64,000 bases of DNA from Bacteroidota bacterium (lineage in GTDB: Bacteria; Bacteroidota; Bacteroidia; Bacteroidales; Paludibacteraceae). Each line of letters opens with the position of its first letter. Position 1 is the first letter of the stretch. Where the stretch lies: contig JAFNAS010000008.1 in assembly GCA_017860295.1 (NCBI GenBank), positions 62,001-126,000 of the forward strand, in the 5' to 3' direction. Shown here piece by piece: positions 8,179 to 17,451 of the stretch. Position numbers and translations under genes: made by a program. The notes under the pieces were generated by a model. That model saw only the letters and a list, made by a program, of their open reading frames with translations, did no database searches and was not told the DNA's origin.

Positions 8179-11082
8179 ATGCTGCGTAATTGCTTCTTTT
8201 TAGTCAGTTTATATATAACGGGGATTCTTTCTGCTCAGGTAGTTACCACAACTCCTGTAATTATTACAAAAGATGCCGGGGCGATTACGGTGGTTTTTGA
8301 TGCTTCGCATGGCAATGCTGTCTTAAAAGATTATGCCGGCCCAATATATGCGCATACCGGAGTAATTACCAGCTCCAGTACATCGTCGACCGACTGGAAA
8401 CATGTAGTGACCGATTGGCCTTCTTCAACGAATCAATCTTCGGCAAACATAACCAAAAACAGACTGACTTCTCTCGGCAACAACAAATGGCAACTGTCTG
8501 TTACGCCCGATATTTATTCCTATTATGGCATAACAGATCCGACTGAGGTTATGAAACAACTGGCGTTCGTATTTCGTAATGCCGACGGATCGTTGGTCGG
8601 TCGCAATGCGGACGGATCGGACATCCTTATTCCGGTGTATCAATCGGGACTGACAGTGAAAATTGCAAATCCTATCTCCAATACCTTAGTACCGCTAAAT
8701 TCCACAATCTCAATTGCAGCAAATGCTTCCATAAGCGGAAATATGGCGCTGTTTGTCGGTACTACCTCGACGTCGAATATAACCTCCACCCCTCCTGTCG
8801 CCCAAGCAAATAACGCGACTACACTATCTTCTGATTACACATTTGCCACCCCCGGCAACTATTATATTATAGCTACAACTACGGCAAACGGATCAACCTC
8901 TTCGGATACATCATACGTTTGCATACCTAAAAATCAAAATTTGGCCGATAGACCATCCGGATTGAAAGAGGGGATAACAAAAAACAGAGACGGATCGGTA
9001 ACTTTTTGTTTATCGTTGGGAAAAAATGTTCCGGTTTCGTCTTCAACCAGCGTATTTCTTTTGGGCGACTTCAATCGCTATCGGCTCGACAATAGTTATC
9101 AAATGAATCTTCAGTCGGAAAACAAAACGTATGGTACTGATGTGAATTTTTATTGGTTAACGGTCAGTGGGCTTGATCCTACGCAGGAACATGCCTATCA
9201 ATACTATATCGATGGCTTGACCGGGGTGACACCGATTCGCGTTGCAGATCCGTACTGTGAAAAAATTCTGGATCCGAATAACGATCAATATATCAGTCCG
9301 ACTGTTTATCCGAATTTGAAATCGTATCCTTCCGGCCTCACAAGCGGTGTGTTGTCCTGTTTTACTGTAGAACCGACCACATATACATGGCAATACACCT
9401 CAACTTTTACGCCACCATTACAGTCTCAGTTGACAATTTACGAAATGTTGTTACGCGATTTTACCTCCGAGGGAACGGTGAAGGCTGCCGTCGGCAAACT
9501 TGATTATTTGAAAGAGCTGGGGGTAAATGCAGTGGAGCTGATGCCTGTTATGGAATTTGACGGAAATAATAGTTGGGGTTATAATCCTAATTTTTACTTA
9601 GCTCCGGATAAAGCGTATGGAACGAAAGCCGATTATCAGCAATTTGTGGATGAATGTCATAAACGGGGTATTGCGGTGATTCTGGATATTGTTCTAAATC
9701 ATACCTGGGGCTTAAGTCCTTACTGTATGGTCTATTGGGATGCGGCGAATAACCGTCCGGCAGCGACGAATCCCTATTATAATGCATTAGCCCCACATCC
9801 TTACTTTGTCGGTAACGATATTAATCATACGTATGCTCCGGTAAGAGCGTGGCTGTCGAGAGCTTTGCAGTTCTGGCTGACCGAGTATAAAGCGGATGGC
9901 TTCCGGTTTGATATGACGAAAGGGTTTACCCAGACTCAGTCGAACGGAGGAGCGTCTAATCCCAATGCGACATTGAACTGTAGTACTTACGACCAAAGCC
10001 GGATCGATAATCTGAAGGTGTATATCGATGCCGTAAAGAGTGCAAATCCGAAGGCGTACACTATTCTGGAGCACTTCTGCGACGATGCCGAAGAGAATGC
10101 GTTGGCGGCTTACGATAGCACGATGTTGTGGCGTAACGTCTCATACGCGTTTGAACAAGCAGCTATGGGTTATGTTTCCGGGTCGGATTTTTCTCTGTTG
10201 GCATCCAGATCAAAGTCGGCAGGCTTGGTCTCTCTTCCTACCAACAGGGTGGCGTATGCCGAGAGCCATGACGAGTACCGGATGGGCTATAAAGCCATCA
10301 CCTGGGGGATTTCGGAAGTAAAAGATACTACGAACGTGATGAAACAACTGGCGGTGTGCAGTGCGTTTATTTTCCTGAGTCCCGGTCCCCGTATGATGTG
10401 GGAGTTCGGCGAACTGGGAGCCAATTATAATTCGAAAGATGCCGGAGGAAACAATATAATGAGTTCCATGGCTGCCGAATGGAAATATTTGGATATCCCG
10501 GCCCGGAAAGCATTGCATGACGTGTACGCTAAGGTGTTGAATCTGCGATTGAAATATCCAGTACTATTCTCCAACCCCACGAGCTGGAACTGGCAAGTCT
10601 CTCAAAGCGACTGGTCGTCAGGAAGAAGAGTCTATTTGACCGATGGGACAGTTTCGGCAATAGTACTCGGCAATTTTACTGGTACCGGAGCCATTTCTAC
10701 TGCCGCCGCGTTCGACAAAGCCGGAACATGGTATGACCTGCTTTCGGGTGATTCGCTTGTGGTAACCAATACGACCATGCCGGTTACGTTGCCTCAATTC
10801 GGTTTGAAAATATATACCAACATTCGTATAACACCAGCTCCGAAGGACACAACTACGACCCGGAATATTACCTTCTTTCCCAATCCGGTGAACGATGTAT
10901 TGTCTGTTTCCAGTGGCACCGTTCAATCGGCGCAAATTGCAGATATGAGCGGACGCATTGTCGCCGGCAGGAGAACAAAAGCGAATGAAATTGAGCTTTC
11001 CGGGCTGTCATCAGGTATTTATGTCGGGAAGATATTTTTTACGGATGGTACATACAGAGTGATAAAAATATGCAAGCGATAG
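8179..11082 (+). CDS. T9SS-secreted alpha-amylase (GH13) with N-terminal starch-binding modules
   Basis: A 967-residue extracellular starch-degrading enzyme. Order of parts: signal peptide (1-20), a beta-rich carbohydrate-binding-like region (about 25-155), an Ig-like domain (about 158-250), an E-set/CBM48-like domain (about 265-395), a GH13 barrel (about 415-800), a C-terminal beta domain, and a T9SS type A sorting domain (about 897-967, starting FFPNPVND and ending in basic residues). All four GH13 regions are intact: DIVLNH (503-508), GFRFD with nucleophile D578, acid/base E631 in ILEHF, and HD at 697-698. The sorting tail means export by type IX secretion instead of lipid anchoring as in classical SusG. 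It lies behind a terminator, so it may be transcribed partly on its own. Confidence 0.93.
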   Translation: MLRNCFFLVSLYITGILSAQVVTTTPVIITKDAGAITVVFDASHGNAVLKDYAGPIYAHTGVITSSSTSSTDWKHVVTDWPSSTNQSSANITKNRLTSLGNNKWQLSVTPDIYSYYGITDPTEVMKQLAFVFRNADGSLVGRNADGSDILIPVYQSGLTVKIANPISNTLVPLNSTISIAANASISGNMALFVGTTSTSNITSTPPVAQANNATTLSSDYTFATPGNYYIIATTTANGSTSSDTSYVCIPKNQNLADRPSGLKEGITKNRDGSVTFCLSLGKNVPVSSSTSVFLLGDFNRYRLDNSYQMNLQSENKTYGTDVNFYWLTVSGLDPTQEHAYQYYIDGLTGVTPIRVADPYCEKILDPNNDQYISPTVYPNLKSYPSGLTSGVLSCFTVEPTTYTWQYTSTFTPPLQSQLTIYEMLLRDFTSEGTVKAAVGKLDYLKELGVNAVELMPVMEFDGNNSWGYNPNFYLAPDKAYGTKADYQQFVDECHKRGIAVILDIVLNHTWGLSPYCMVYWDAANNRPAATNPYYNALAPHPYFVGNDINHTYAPVRAWLSRALQFWLTEYKADGFRFDMTKGFTQTQSNGGASNPNATLNCSTYDQSRIDNLKVYIDAVKSANPKAYTILEHFCDDAEENALAAYDSTMLWRNVSYAFEQAAMGYVSGSDFSLLASRSKSAGLVSLPTNRVAYAESHDEYRMGYKAITWGISEVKDTTNVMKQLAVCSAFIFLSPGPRMMWEFGELGANYNSKDAGGNNIMSSMAAEWKYLDIPARKALHDVYAKVLNLRLKYPVLFSNPTSWNWQVSQSDWSSGRRVYLTDGTVSAIVLGNFTGTGAISTAAAFDKAGTWYDLLSGDSLVVTNTTMPVTLPQFGLKIYTNIRITPAPKDTTTTRNITFFPNPVNDVLSVSSGTVQSAQIADMSGRIVAGRRTKANEIELSGLSSGIYVGKIFFTDGTYRVIKICKR

Positions 11083-11084
11083 AC

Positions 11085-11092
11085 TACATTTG
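11085..11092 (+). promoter_or_regulatory. Possible -7 box for the lacI-malQ segment
   Basis: TACATTTG fits the TAnnTTTG consensus and lies 52 nt before the regulator start. No good -33 element is visible. It is also the core of an imperfect palindrome (CTAC-ATTT-GTAG). Confidence 0.35.
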
Positions 11093-11144
11093 TAGGTGGA
11101 AGAGAGTCTGATTGTGTGCTTGAACAGTAATAACCTAAGTTTAT

Positions 11145-12158
11145 ATGCCATACCCGCAAATTACCATAAAAGATATAGCCAAAGCACTGAATGTCTCGGT
11201 ATCGACCGTATCGCGCGCTTTGAATAACAGCCCTGATTTGAGTGAAGGGACCAAAAGACAGATTAGTGAGTATGCCCGTTTGCATAATTACAAGCCAAAT
11301 TTGGTTGCTCTTAGCATGAAAAAGCAGGAGAGTAACGTTATTGGGGTTATTGTTCCACAAATGATACATCATTTTTTTTCTTCCGTGCTGGAAGGAATTA
11401 TGGATGTGGCAGAGAAAGAGGGCTTTAGTGTGATGTTGTTCCGGTCGCTCGATAATTTTGAAAAAGAACGGCGTAGCGTGCAGCAACTGATCTCGTCGCA
11501 TGTTTGTGGCGTGTTGACATCCATGGCCAAAGAAACCACTCATTATGAGCATTTTCAGGAATTAGTGGATAATCATATTCCGGTTATATTTTTTGATCGT
11601 ATTTGTGTGGACATTCCTTCGAACCGAGTGGTAATTGACGATTATGCCGGAGCACTGGCTGCCACGGAGTATTTAATTAAAACCGGATGTAAAAGAATCG
11701 CTTTTTTCTGTTCGCCATTGAACCTTGAAATCTCGAAGAACCGTCGGGGAGGTTATCTCGATGCGTTGAGTAAACACGGGATGTCGGTTGATAAAGAGTT
11801 GATCCGGATCTGCGACAATTACGATGAGGCTATTCCGGTAGCAACAGAGATGTTGCAGTCGGACAACAGGCCGGATGCTTTTTTTGCGGTAAACGATGAG
11901 ACTGCGTTGGGCATATTGCACGCGACCAAACAGTTGCATTTTAAGATTCCGGAAGAGGTCTCGATTTGCGGATTTACCGACGGGTTTGCAGCTATTGCTT
12001 CCGATCCTCAGCTTACTACTGTGGGTCAGAGCGGATTGGATGTCGGCCGGAGCGCGATGGAACTATTGGTGGAAAAAATAAGGTATAAGGGGGATACTCC
12101 TTTACTAAAGAATAAGATTATAAAGACCAAATTGATTGTCCGCGAGACTACACGATAG
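11145..12158 (+). CDS. LacI-family transcriptional regulator of the PUL
   Basis: A 337-residue sugar-responsive repressor or activator. The N-terminal helix-turn-helix (about residues 5-50) reads ITIKDIAKALNVSVSTVSRA, and the hinge is near YKPNLVALSM. A periplasmic-binding-protein-like effector domain follows (about 62-335), with IGVIVP at its start and the family motif RP-DAFFAVND near residue 245. The gene lies inside the PUL between the amylase and malQ. This differs from the classical Bacteroides sus locus, which uses the membrane sensor SusR. The two AAACGTTT palindromes upstream of susC are its most likely targets, and a maltodextrin is the likely inducer; both points are inferred. Confidence 0.93.
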   Translation: MPYPQITIKDIAKALNVSVSTVSRALNNSPDLSEGTKRQISEYARLHNYKPNLVALSMKKQESNVIGVIVPQMIHHFFSSVLEGIMDVAEKEGFSVMLFRSLDNFEKERRSVQQLISSHVCGVLTSMAKETTHYEHFQELVDNHIPVIFFDRICVDIPSNRVVIDDYAGALAATEYLIKTGCKRIAFFCSPLNLEISKNRRGGYLDALSKHGMSVDKELIRICDNYDEAIPVATEMLQSDNRPDAFFAVNDETALGILHATKQLHFKIPEEVSICGFTDGFAAIASDPQLTTVGQSGLDVGRSAMELLVEKIRYKGDTPLLKNKIIKTKLIVRETTR

Positions 12159-12284
12159 GGAAAAATAGCCGATGTGAGACCCGGACGGACTGTTGTGAGT
12201 GGAATGTTTTTTTGATTGTTAATGAGGAATCAACGAACCTTTATCAGTTCAATGGTTTGCTGATTGCCAAACGATATATGCTGT

Positions 12285-14942
12285 ATGAAACTATTTTTTT
12301 CTGTTGATTATTCTACTTCGTGGGGACAGATTGTATATGTAGACGGTTCAATCCCAGAATTGCATTCTGTTGCAATGTCTTATGCAGATGGAAACAGGTG
12401 GAACCTCTCTATTGATATTCCCACCGATACAAATTCGTTTACCTACTTTTATTATGTAAAAAATCAGGAGGGAGCGGTGATTCGAGAGTGGGGACAACCT
12501 CGCGTATTTGAGAAAGCAGAACACGTATCGGTGTACCATCTCGAGGATCAATGGATGGGTATTCCCTATAACAGTCCGCTTTTTTCATCGGCTTTTACGA
12601 AAGCATTTTTTGCTCCTGCCATAAAACGGGTAGCGGAACCTCAATCGTTTGTATTGTCCATTACCTTTAAGGTTTTTGCTCCTGAGCTTCGGGATGACCA
12701 GTGTTTGGCCATTGTTGGTAATAATTCCACCTTAGGTAATTGGGCGGTGAAGAAGGCATTGCTGATGAGTAATGATGCGTTCCCGTTATGGAGTATTACG
12801 CTCGATCGGTCCAAACTAAAAGCTCCTTTTGAATACAAATTTGCCGTGGTTGACCCGAATACACTTTCTATAGAGCAGTGGGAAAATGGAGATAACCGGA
12901 TGGTGAAAAAACTACCACCTCTGCAGGAATCTCTAACGGTTACCTGTGGTGTTTACAGAGGCAATAATCCTACCTGGAAATGTGCCGGTGTGGCCATTCC
13001 TGTGTTCTCGTTACGTTCTGAAGAGAGTTTTGGAATTGGCGATTTTGCCGATTTGAAGAAAATGGTAGACTGGGCGGCATTGACCGGACAACGGGTAGTA
13101 CAACTTTTGCCCGTGAACGATACAACGATGACTCATACCTGGACAGACTCTTATCCCTATAATGCCAATACTATTTTTGCCCTGCATCCGCTGTACCTAA
13201 GCCTGTCGGTTTTTGGAGGTTTCAAAAGCAAGGAAATCAATGCATTTATAGCCTCCAGACAGAAGGAGCTGAATGCACTACCCGAGGTCGACTATGAAGC
13301 TGTGTCCGGAGCCAAATGGCAGATATACCGGGTTGCATACAAGGAACAGGCGGCCAAGACGTTGAAATCGGCAGCTTATAAGGAATTTGTAGATCAAAAT
13401 AGCGAGTGGCTATATCCGTACTGCGTATTTTGCTATTTGAGAGATAAATACCAAACGGTAGACTTTCATCAATGGAAACAATATGCGATTTACCGGTCTG
13501 AAATTGTAAAGGAGTTGTGTGATAAACATTCGGAAGCCTATGAAGAGGTATCTATCCACTGCTTTTTACAGTACCATTTGCATTGCCAATTGAAAGAGGC
13601 ATCCGACTATGCTCGTTCCAAAGGTGTTATTCTGAAAGGGGATATTCCTATCGGAGTGAGTCCCAATAGCGTGGAAGCCTGGACGGAGCCGCATCTGTTC
13701 AATCTGGATGCCCAAACCGGGGCACCTCCCGACGATTTTTCGATAACCGGCCAGAATTGGGGTTTTCCGACCTATAACTGGGACGAAATGAAGCAGGATG
13801 GATTCCGCTGGTGGAGACGCCGCTTTACCAAGATGGCCAACTATTTTGATGCCTACCGTATCGATCATTTGCTGGGCTTTTTCCGGATTTGGGAGATACC
13901 GATGGATGCTGTTCAGGGATTGTTGGGTCATTTCAGTCCGGCACTGCCTATGAGCATACAGGAGTTGCAGGCCAATGGTTTCTGGATTGACGAAGAGCGG
14001 CATATTAAACCCTACATTCGTTACTATCAGCTGAGTGAAATGTTTGGCCGGAAAACCGATCAGATTATTCAGAAATATTTACAGGATAAGGGCGACGGCA
14101 TATTTCAGTTGAAGGAACAATTCGACACGCAGCGCAAAATTGAAACCTATTTTGCCGCGACAAATGGCGATTCGGATGTTCGTGACGGATTGTATGCTTT
14201 GGTTGCCGAAGTGTTGTTTGTTTCCGATCCACGCGAACCTCAAAAATATCATCCCCGAATAACGGCTCAATACACCTATAGCTATCGGGCGTTATCGGAT
14301 AGCGACAAACATACTTTCGACCGTTTGTACGACCACTTCTATTACCAGCGGCATAACTATTTTTGGTACGAGCAGGCCATGCAAAAGCTTCCCGATCTAA
14401 TTACTTCAACAGACATGTTGGTGTGTGCCGAAGATCTGGGGATGATTCCGGCTTGTGTACCTTATGTGATGAAACAATTACATATGTTAAGCCTTGAAAT
14501 TCAGCGAATGCCGAAAGATCCAACTCGGAAATTCGCCAATACGAATTACTATCCTTACTTATCCGTGGCGACCACTTCGACGCATGATATGAGTACCTTG
14601 CGTGGCTGGTGGGAGGAGGATGGTGAGCTGCGTCAGCAATATTACAATCAGGTATTGGGACAATGGGGTGCAGCTCCGGTTTATGCCGAACCGTCGATTT
14701 GCAGCAACATCGTTCGCAACCATTTGTGGGCACCCTCTTTGCTGGCCATTTTTCCTTTGCAGGATTGGTTGTCGATCGATGGCGATATCCGAAGGGCAAA
14801 TCCGGATGAAGAGCGCATTAACGTTCCGGCTAATCCCCGCCATTACTGGAGGTACCGGATGCATATCACGCTTGAACAACTCTTGGGTAATGACGAGTTC
14901 AATCAGAAGGTAAAAGCATTAATCAAAGAGACCGGAAGATAA
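12285..14942 (+). CDS. malQ: 4-alpha-glucanotransferase (amylomaltase, GH77) with two CBM20-like modules
   Basis: An 885-residue cytoplasmic enzyme that transfers glucan segments between maltodextrins and releases glucose. Two starch-binding CBM20-like domains (about 1-100 and 120-225) precede the GH77 domain, an architecture known from Bacteroidota and plant DPE2. Catalytic residues are visible: nucleophile D527 in YRIDH, acid/base E716 in CAEDLG, and transition-state D768 in STHDMSTLRGWW. There is no signal peptide. Translation could also begin at an in-frame TTG at 12264, but the ATG at 12285 gives the normal N-terminus MKLFFSVDYSTSWGQ. It lies 126 bp after lacI and 23 bp before the MFS gene, which supports a role in internal maltodextrin turnover. 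Confidence 0.95.
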   Translation: MKLFFSVDYSTSWGQIVYVDGSIPELHSVAMSYADGNRWNLSIDIPTDTNSFTYFYYVKNQEGAVIREWGQPRVFEKAEHVSVYHLEDQWMGIPYNSPLFSSAFTKAFFAPAIKRVAEPQSFVLSITFKVFAPELRDDQCLAIVGNNSTLGNWAVKKALLMSNDAFPLWSITLDRSKLKAPFEYKFAVVDPNTLSIEQWENGDNRMVKKLPPLQESLTVTCGVYRGNNPTWKCAGVAIPVFSLRSEESFGIGDFADLKKMVDWAALTGQRVVQLLPVNDTTMTHTWTDSYPYNANTIFALHPLYLSLSVFGGFKSKEINAFIASRQKELNALPEVDYEAVSGAKWQIYRVAYKEQAAKTLKSAAYKEFVDQNSEWLYPYCVFCYLRDKYQTVDFHQWKQYAIYRSEIVKELCDKHSEAYEEVSIHCFLQYHLHCQLKEASDYARSKGVILKGDIPIGVSPNSVEAWTEPHLFNLDAQTGAPPDDFSITGQNWGFPTYNWDEMKQDGFRWWRRRFTKMANYFDAYRIDHLLGFFRIWEIPMDAVQGLLGHFSPALPMSIQELQANGFWIDEERHIKPYIRYYQLSEMFGRKTDQIIQKYLQDKGDGIFQLKEQFDTQRKIETYFAATNGDSDVRDGLYALVAEVLFVSDPREPQKYHPRITAQYTYSYRALSDSDKHTFDRLYDHFYYQRHNYFWYEQAMQKLPDLITSTDMLVCAEDLGMIPACVPYVMKQLHMLSLEIQRMPKDPTRKFANTNYYPYLSVATTSTHDMSTLRGWWEEDGELRQQYYNQVLGQWGAAPVYAEPSICSNIVRNHLWAPSLLAIFPLQDWLSIDGDIRRANPDEERINVPANPRHYWRYRMHITLEQLLGNDEFNQKVKALIKETGR

Positions 14943-14965
14943 ACACTGATACTGAACCTATAAAC

Positions 14966-16324
14966 ATGCCAATGAAAACAAAACCAAGACTTTCTACAGC
15001 ACAAATCCTGAATATGAATTTCGGTTTCCTTGGAATTCAGTTCGGATTTGCATTGCAAAATGCCAATGCCAGCCGTATATTGCAAACCTTTGGAGCCGAT
15101 ATTCAGTCCTTGTCGTGGTTCTGGGTCGTAGCTCCGCTTACCGGTATGATTATTCAACCGCTTATCGGACACTACTCCGATCGCACGTGGTGCAAGCTCG
15201 GACGACGAAAACCATACTTTTTGACAGGTGCTATTCTGGCGGCTATTGCTCTATTGTTTATGCCTAATTCAGCAGCCTTGTCGTCGTTGATGCCGCCGCT
15301 TATTATCGGTGCCGGTATGCTGACCATCATGAACGCCTCTTTTAATGTTGCTATGGAGCCTTTCAGGGCTTTGGTGGCCGATTTGCTCCCCGAAGAACAA
15401 CGTACTACCGGTTTTTCCGTTCAAACTTTTCTGATCGGTATCGGAGCTGTGATTGGTTCGTGGTTGCCCTATGCCATGATGAAATGGTTTGATATTGGTA
15501 AAGGAACTCCGGACAGCGAAGTGCCTGTAAATGTAATTATTGCGTTTTATATTGGTGCTGCCGTGATGCTGGGTACTATTGTCTGGACTATCGTACGCAC
15601 CAAAGAGTATCCTCCTGAGGAGTACCGTCAGTTTCATTCGGACGAAAGTGAGGCCGATGGCGAACCGAAGTCGGGTATCATGCAGATATTCAGAGATATT
15701 GTAAGGATGCCCGCAACCATGAAGCAATTGGGTGTCGTTCAGTTTTTCTCCTGGTTCGCTCTGTTTGCCATGTGGGTATTTACCACACCGGCTGTGGCAT
15801 CTCATGTCTATGGCGTGCAATTTGAAAACGGTGAACTGCTCAAAAATCCTGCCAATAAGGCTGCGTACGATGCGGCGGGCGATTGGGTGGGCATTCTTTT
15901 TGGAGTCTACAACTTGGTAGCCATGTTTTTTGCATTAGCTCTGCCCTGGATTGCCGCTAAAACCAATCGCAAGATGACGCACGTTATCTCGTTGATATGT
16001 GGCGGAATCGGGCTTATTTCCATCTATTTTATAACCAATCAGTATTGGCTGATTGCCTCCATGATTGGTGTCGGTATTGCCTGGGCAAGTATTTTGGCAA
16101 TGCCCTATGCTATTCTTGCCGGTTCCATTCCTCCCGCCAAGATGGGCGTTTACATGGGTATTTTCAATTTCTTTATTACCATACCACAGATTATCAGTAG
16201 TTTGGTTAACGGACCGATCGTAAAGCATCTGTTCAATTCCGATGCGGTTTATGCCATTCTGATGGCGGGTATTTGTTTGCTTATTGCTGCCGGTTCGGTT
16301 GTGTTTGTAAAAGATAAAACGTGA
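14966..16324 (+). CDS. MFS transporter, SLC45/GPH-like maltodextrin or disaccharide permease
   Basis: A 452-residue inner-membrane protein with about 12 hydrophobic segments. The N-terminus (MNFGFLGIQFGFALQNANAS) and the loop GHYSDRTWCKLGRRKPY (about 68-85) are hallmarks of the SLC45-like MFS family that imports maltose or sucrose in Bacteroidota. Residues EPFRALVADLLP (about 130-141) match the second characteristic loop. It probably brings maltose or maltodextrin from periplasm to cytoplasm for MalQ. It starts 23 bp after malQ, and its stop overlaps the start of the GH53 gene (TGATG), so the two are translationally coupled. Confidence 0.9.
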   Translation: MPMKTKPRLSTAQILNMNFGFLGIQFGFALQNANASRILQTFGADIQSLSWFWVVAPLTGMIIQPLIGHYSDRTWCKLGRRKPYFLTGAILAAIALLFMPNSAALSSLMPPLIIGAGMLTIMNASFNVAMEPFRALVADLLPEEQRTTGFSVQTFLIGIGAVIGSWLPYAMMKWFDIGKGTPDSEVPVNVIIAFYIGAAVMLGTIVWTIVRTKEYPPEEYRQFHSDESEADGEPKSGIMQIFRDIVRMPATMKQLGVVQFFSWFALFAMWVFTTPAVASHVYGVQFENGELLKNPANKAAYDAAGDWVGILFGVYNLVAMFFALALPWIAAKTNRKMTHVISLICGGIGLISIYFITNQYWLIASMIGVGIAWASILAMPYAILAGSIPPAKMGVYMGIFNFFITIPQIISSLVNGPIVKHLFNSDAVYAILMAGICLLIAAGSVVFVKDKT

Positions 16325-17403
16325 TGAATAGCTTCTCGTGCGGCAGAATCGTTATCTGGCTGTGCGCGATGGTGTTGATCTCGTGCAAACAGTCCGATGC
16401 GGTTGTGGTAACGCCACAGAGCAGTTGTTCTATCCGTGCTGCCGACGTCTCGTTTCTTCCTCAGATCGAAGCCGCCGGAGTGAAGCTGTATAATCTGTCG
16501 GGAGAGGCAGAAGGTATGCTTACCACACTCAAAAATGTGGGTTGCAATACCATTCGCCTGCGATTGTGGTACGCGCCGTCTGACGGTCATTCGGGATTTG
16601 CCGAGGTGAAGAGTCTGGCGCAGCGGAGTAAAGCGCTCGGCCTGAAAGTGTGGCTTACGGTGCATTATTCCGATACCTGGGCCGATCCGGGTGCGCAAAC
16701 TTTGCCGGGTGCGTGGTCTTCCTGCACTTTTGATGCGCTCAAAGACAGCGTGTCGGCGTATACCCGGCGTGTAGTAACACAAATGCAACCCGATTATATT
16801 CAGATTGGAAATGAAATTAATGCGGGGTTTCTGTGGCCGATGGGCAAGTCCGATCATATGAGTCAGTTTACGGCATTGCTGGATGCAGGTATTAAGGCTG
16901 TGAGAGCATCAAGCCCGACGAGCAAAATCATTCTGCATTGTGCCGGGATTAAGGATGCTCAGTGGTTGTTTTCTCAGTTCGGATCGCTCGATTACGATAT
17001 CATTGGCATTTCCTATTATCCGGTTTGGCATGGAAAAGATCTCGATTTGTTGCAGTCTACCCTTAGCATGCTGGCATCAACTTATAACAAAGAGGTGGTG
17101 ATTGCCGAAACGGCTTATCCGTTTACATTGGGTTGGTCGGACTGGACGAATAACATTGTAGGAACAAACGATCAGTTGCTGAGTGGGTATCCCGCAACTG
17201 CGGTTGGACAGCACGATTTCTTAGCCAAAATTCGTGATATATCCTCTTCTTTTGCCAAAGGACTTGGCTTTTGTTATTGGGGAGGCGAATTTATTGCCTG
17301 GAAAGGTTCAACCGCTACGGATGGTTCTAACTGGGAGAATCAGGCTTTCTATGATTTCGATCACAAAGCGTTGCCGGTCTTGAATGTATATGGCGGCAAC
17401 TAA
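16324..17403 (+). CDS. Glycoside hydrolase family 53 lipoprotein (endo-beta-1,4-galactanase-like)
   Basis: A 359-residue exported lipoprotein with lipobox LISC (Cys at about 20-21). The GH53 (beta/alpha)8 fold is clear: GADVSF-like start (AADVSFLPQIEAAG), NTIRLRLWY near residue 80, LTVHYSDTWADPG near 115, acid/base E164 in QIGNEINAG, nucleophile E262 in VIAETAYPF, and the GFCYWGGEF strand near 318. Known GH53 enzymes cleave beta-1,4-galactan in pectic arabinogalactan, which is chemically unrelated to the starch handled by neighbouring genes. Its TGATG overlap with the MFS gene makes membership of this operon firm. An in-frame GTG at 16321 is an alternative start. Substrate is uncertain. Confidence 0.9.
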   Translation: MNSFSCGRIVIWLCAMVLISCKQSDAVVVTPQSSCSIRAADVSFLPQIEAAGVKLYNLSGEAEGMLTTLKNVGCNTIRLRLWYAPSDGHSGFAEVKSLAQRSKALGLKVWLTVHYSDTWADPGAQTLPGAWSSCTFDALKDSVSAYTRRVVTQMQPDYIQIGNEINAGFLWPMGKSDHMSQFTALLDAGIKAVRASSPTSKIILHCAGIKDAQWLFSQFGSLDYDIIGISYYPVWHGKDLDLLQSTLSMLASTYNKEVVIAETAYPFTLGWSDWTNNIVGTNDQLLSGYPATAVGQHDFLAKIRDISSSFAKGLGFCYWGGEFIAWKGSTATDGSNWENQAFYDFDHKALPVLNVYGGN

Positions 17404-17451
17404 TTTTCAGCTGGAATGACTTGTAACTTTCATAATCTAATTTTTATAACT

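Noticed and set aside
11371-11378. T8 run in the LacI gene as a phase-variation or slippage tract
   Set aside because: It is shorter than the dnaX tract and lies in a region coding for ordinary residues (HHFFSS). There is no functional reason for truncation there.
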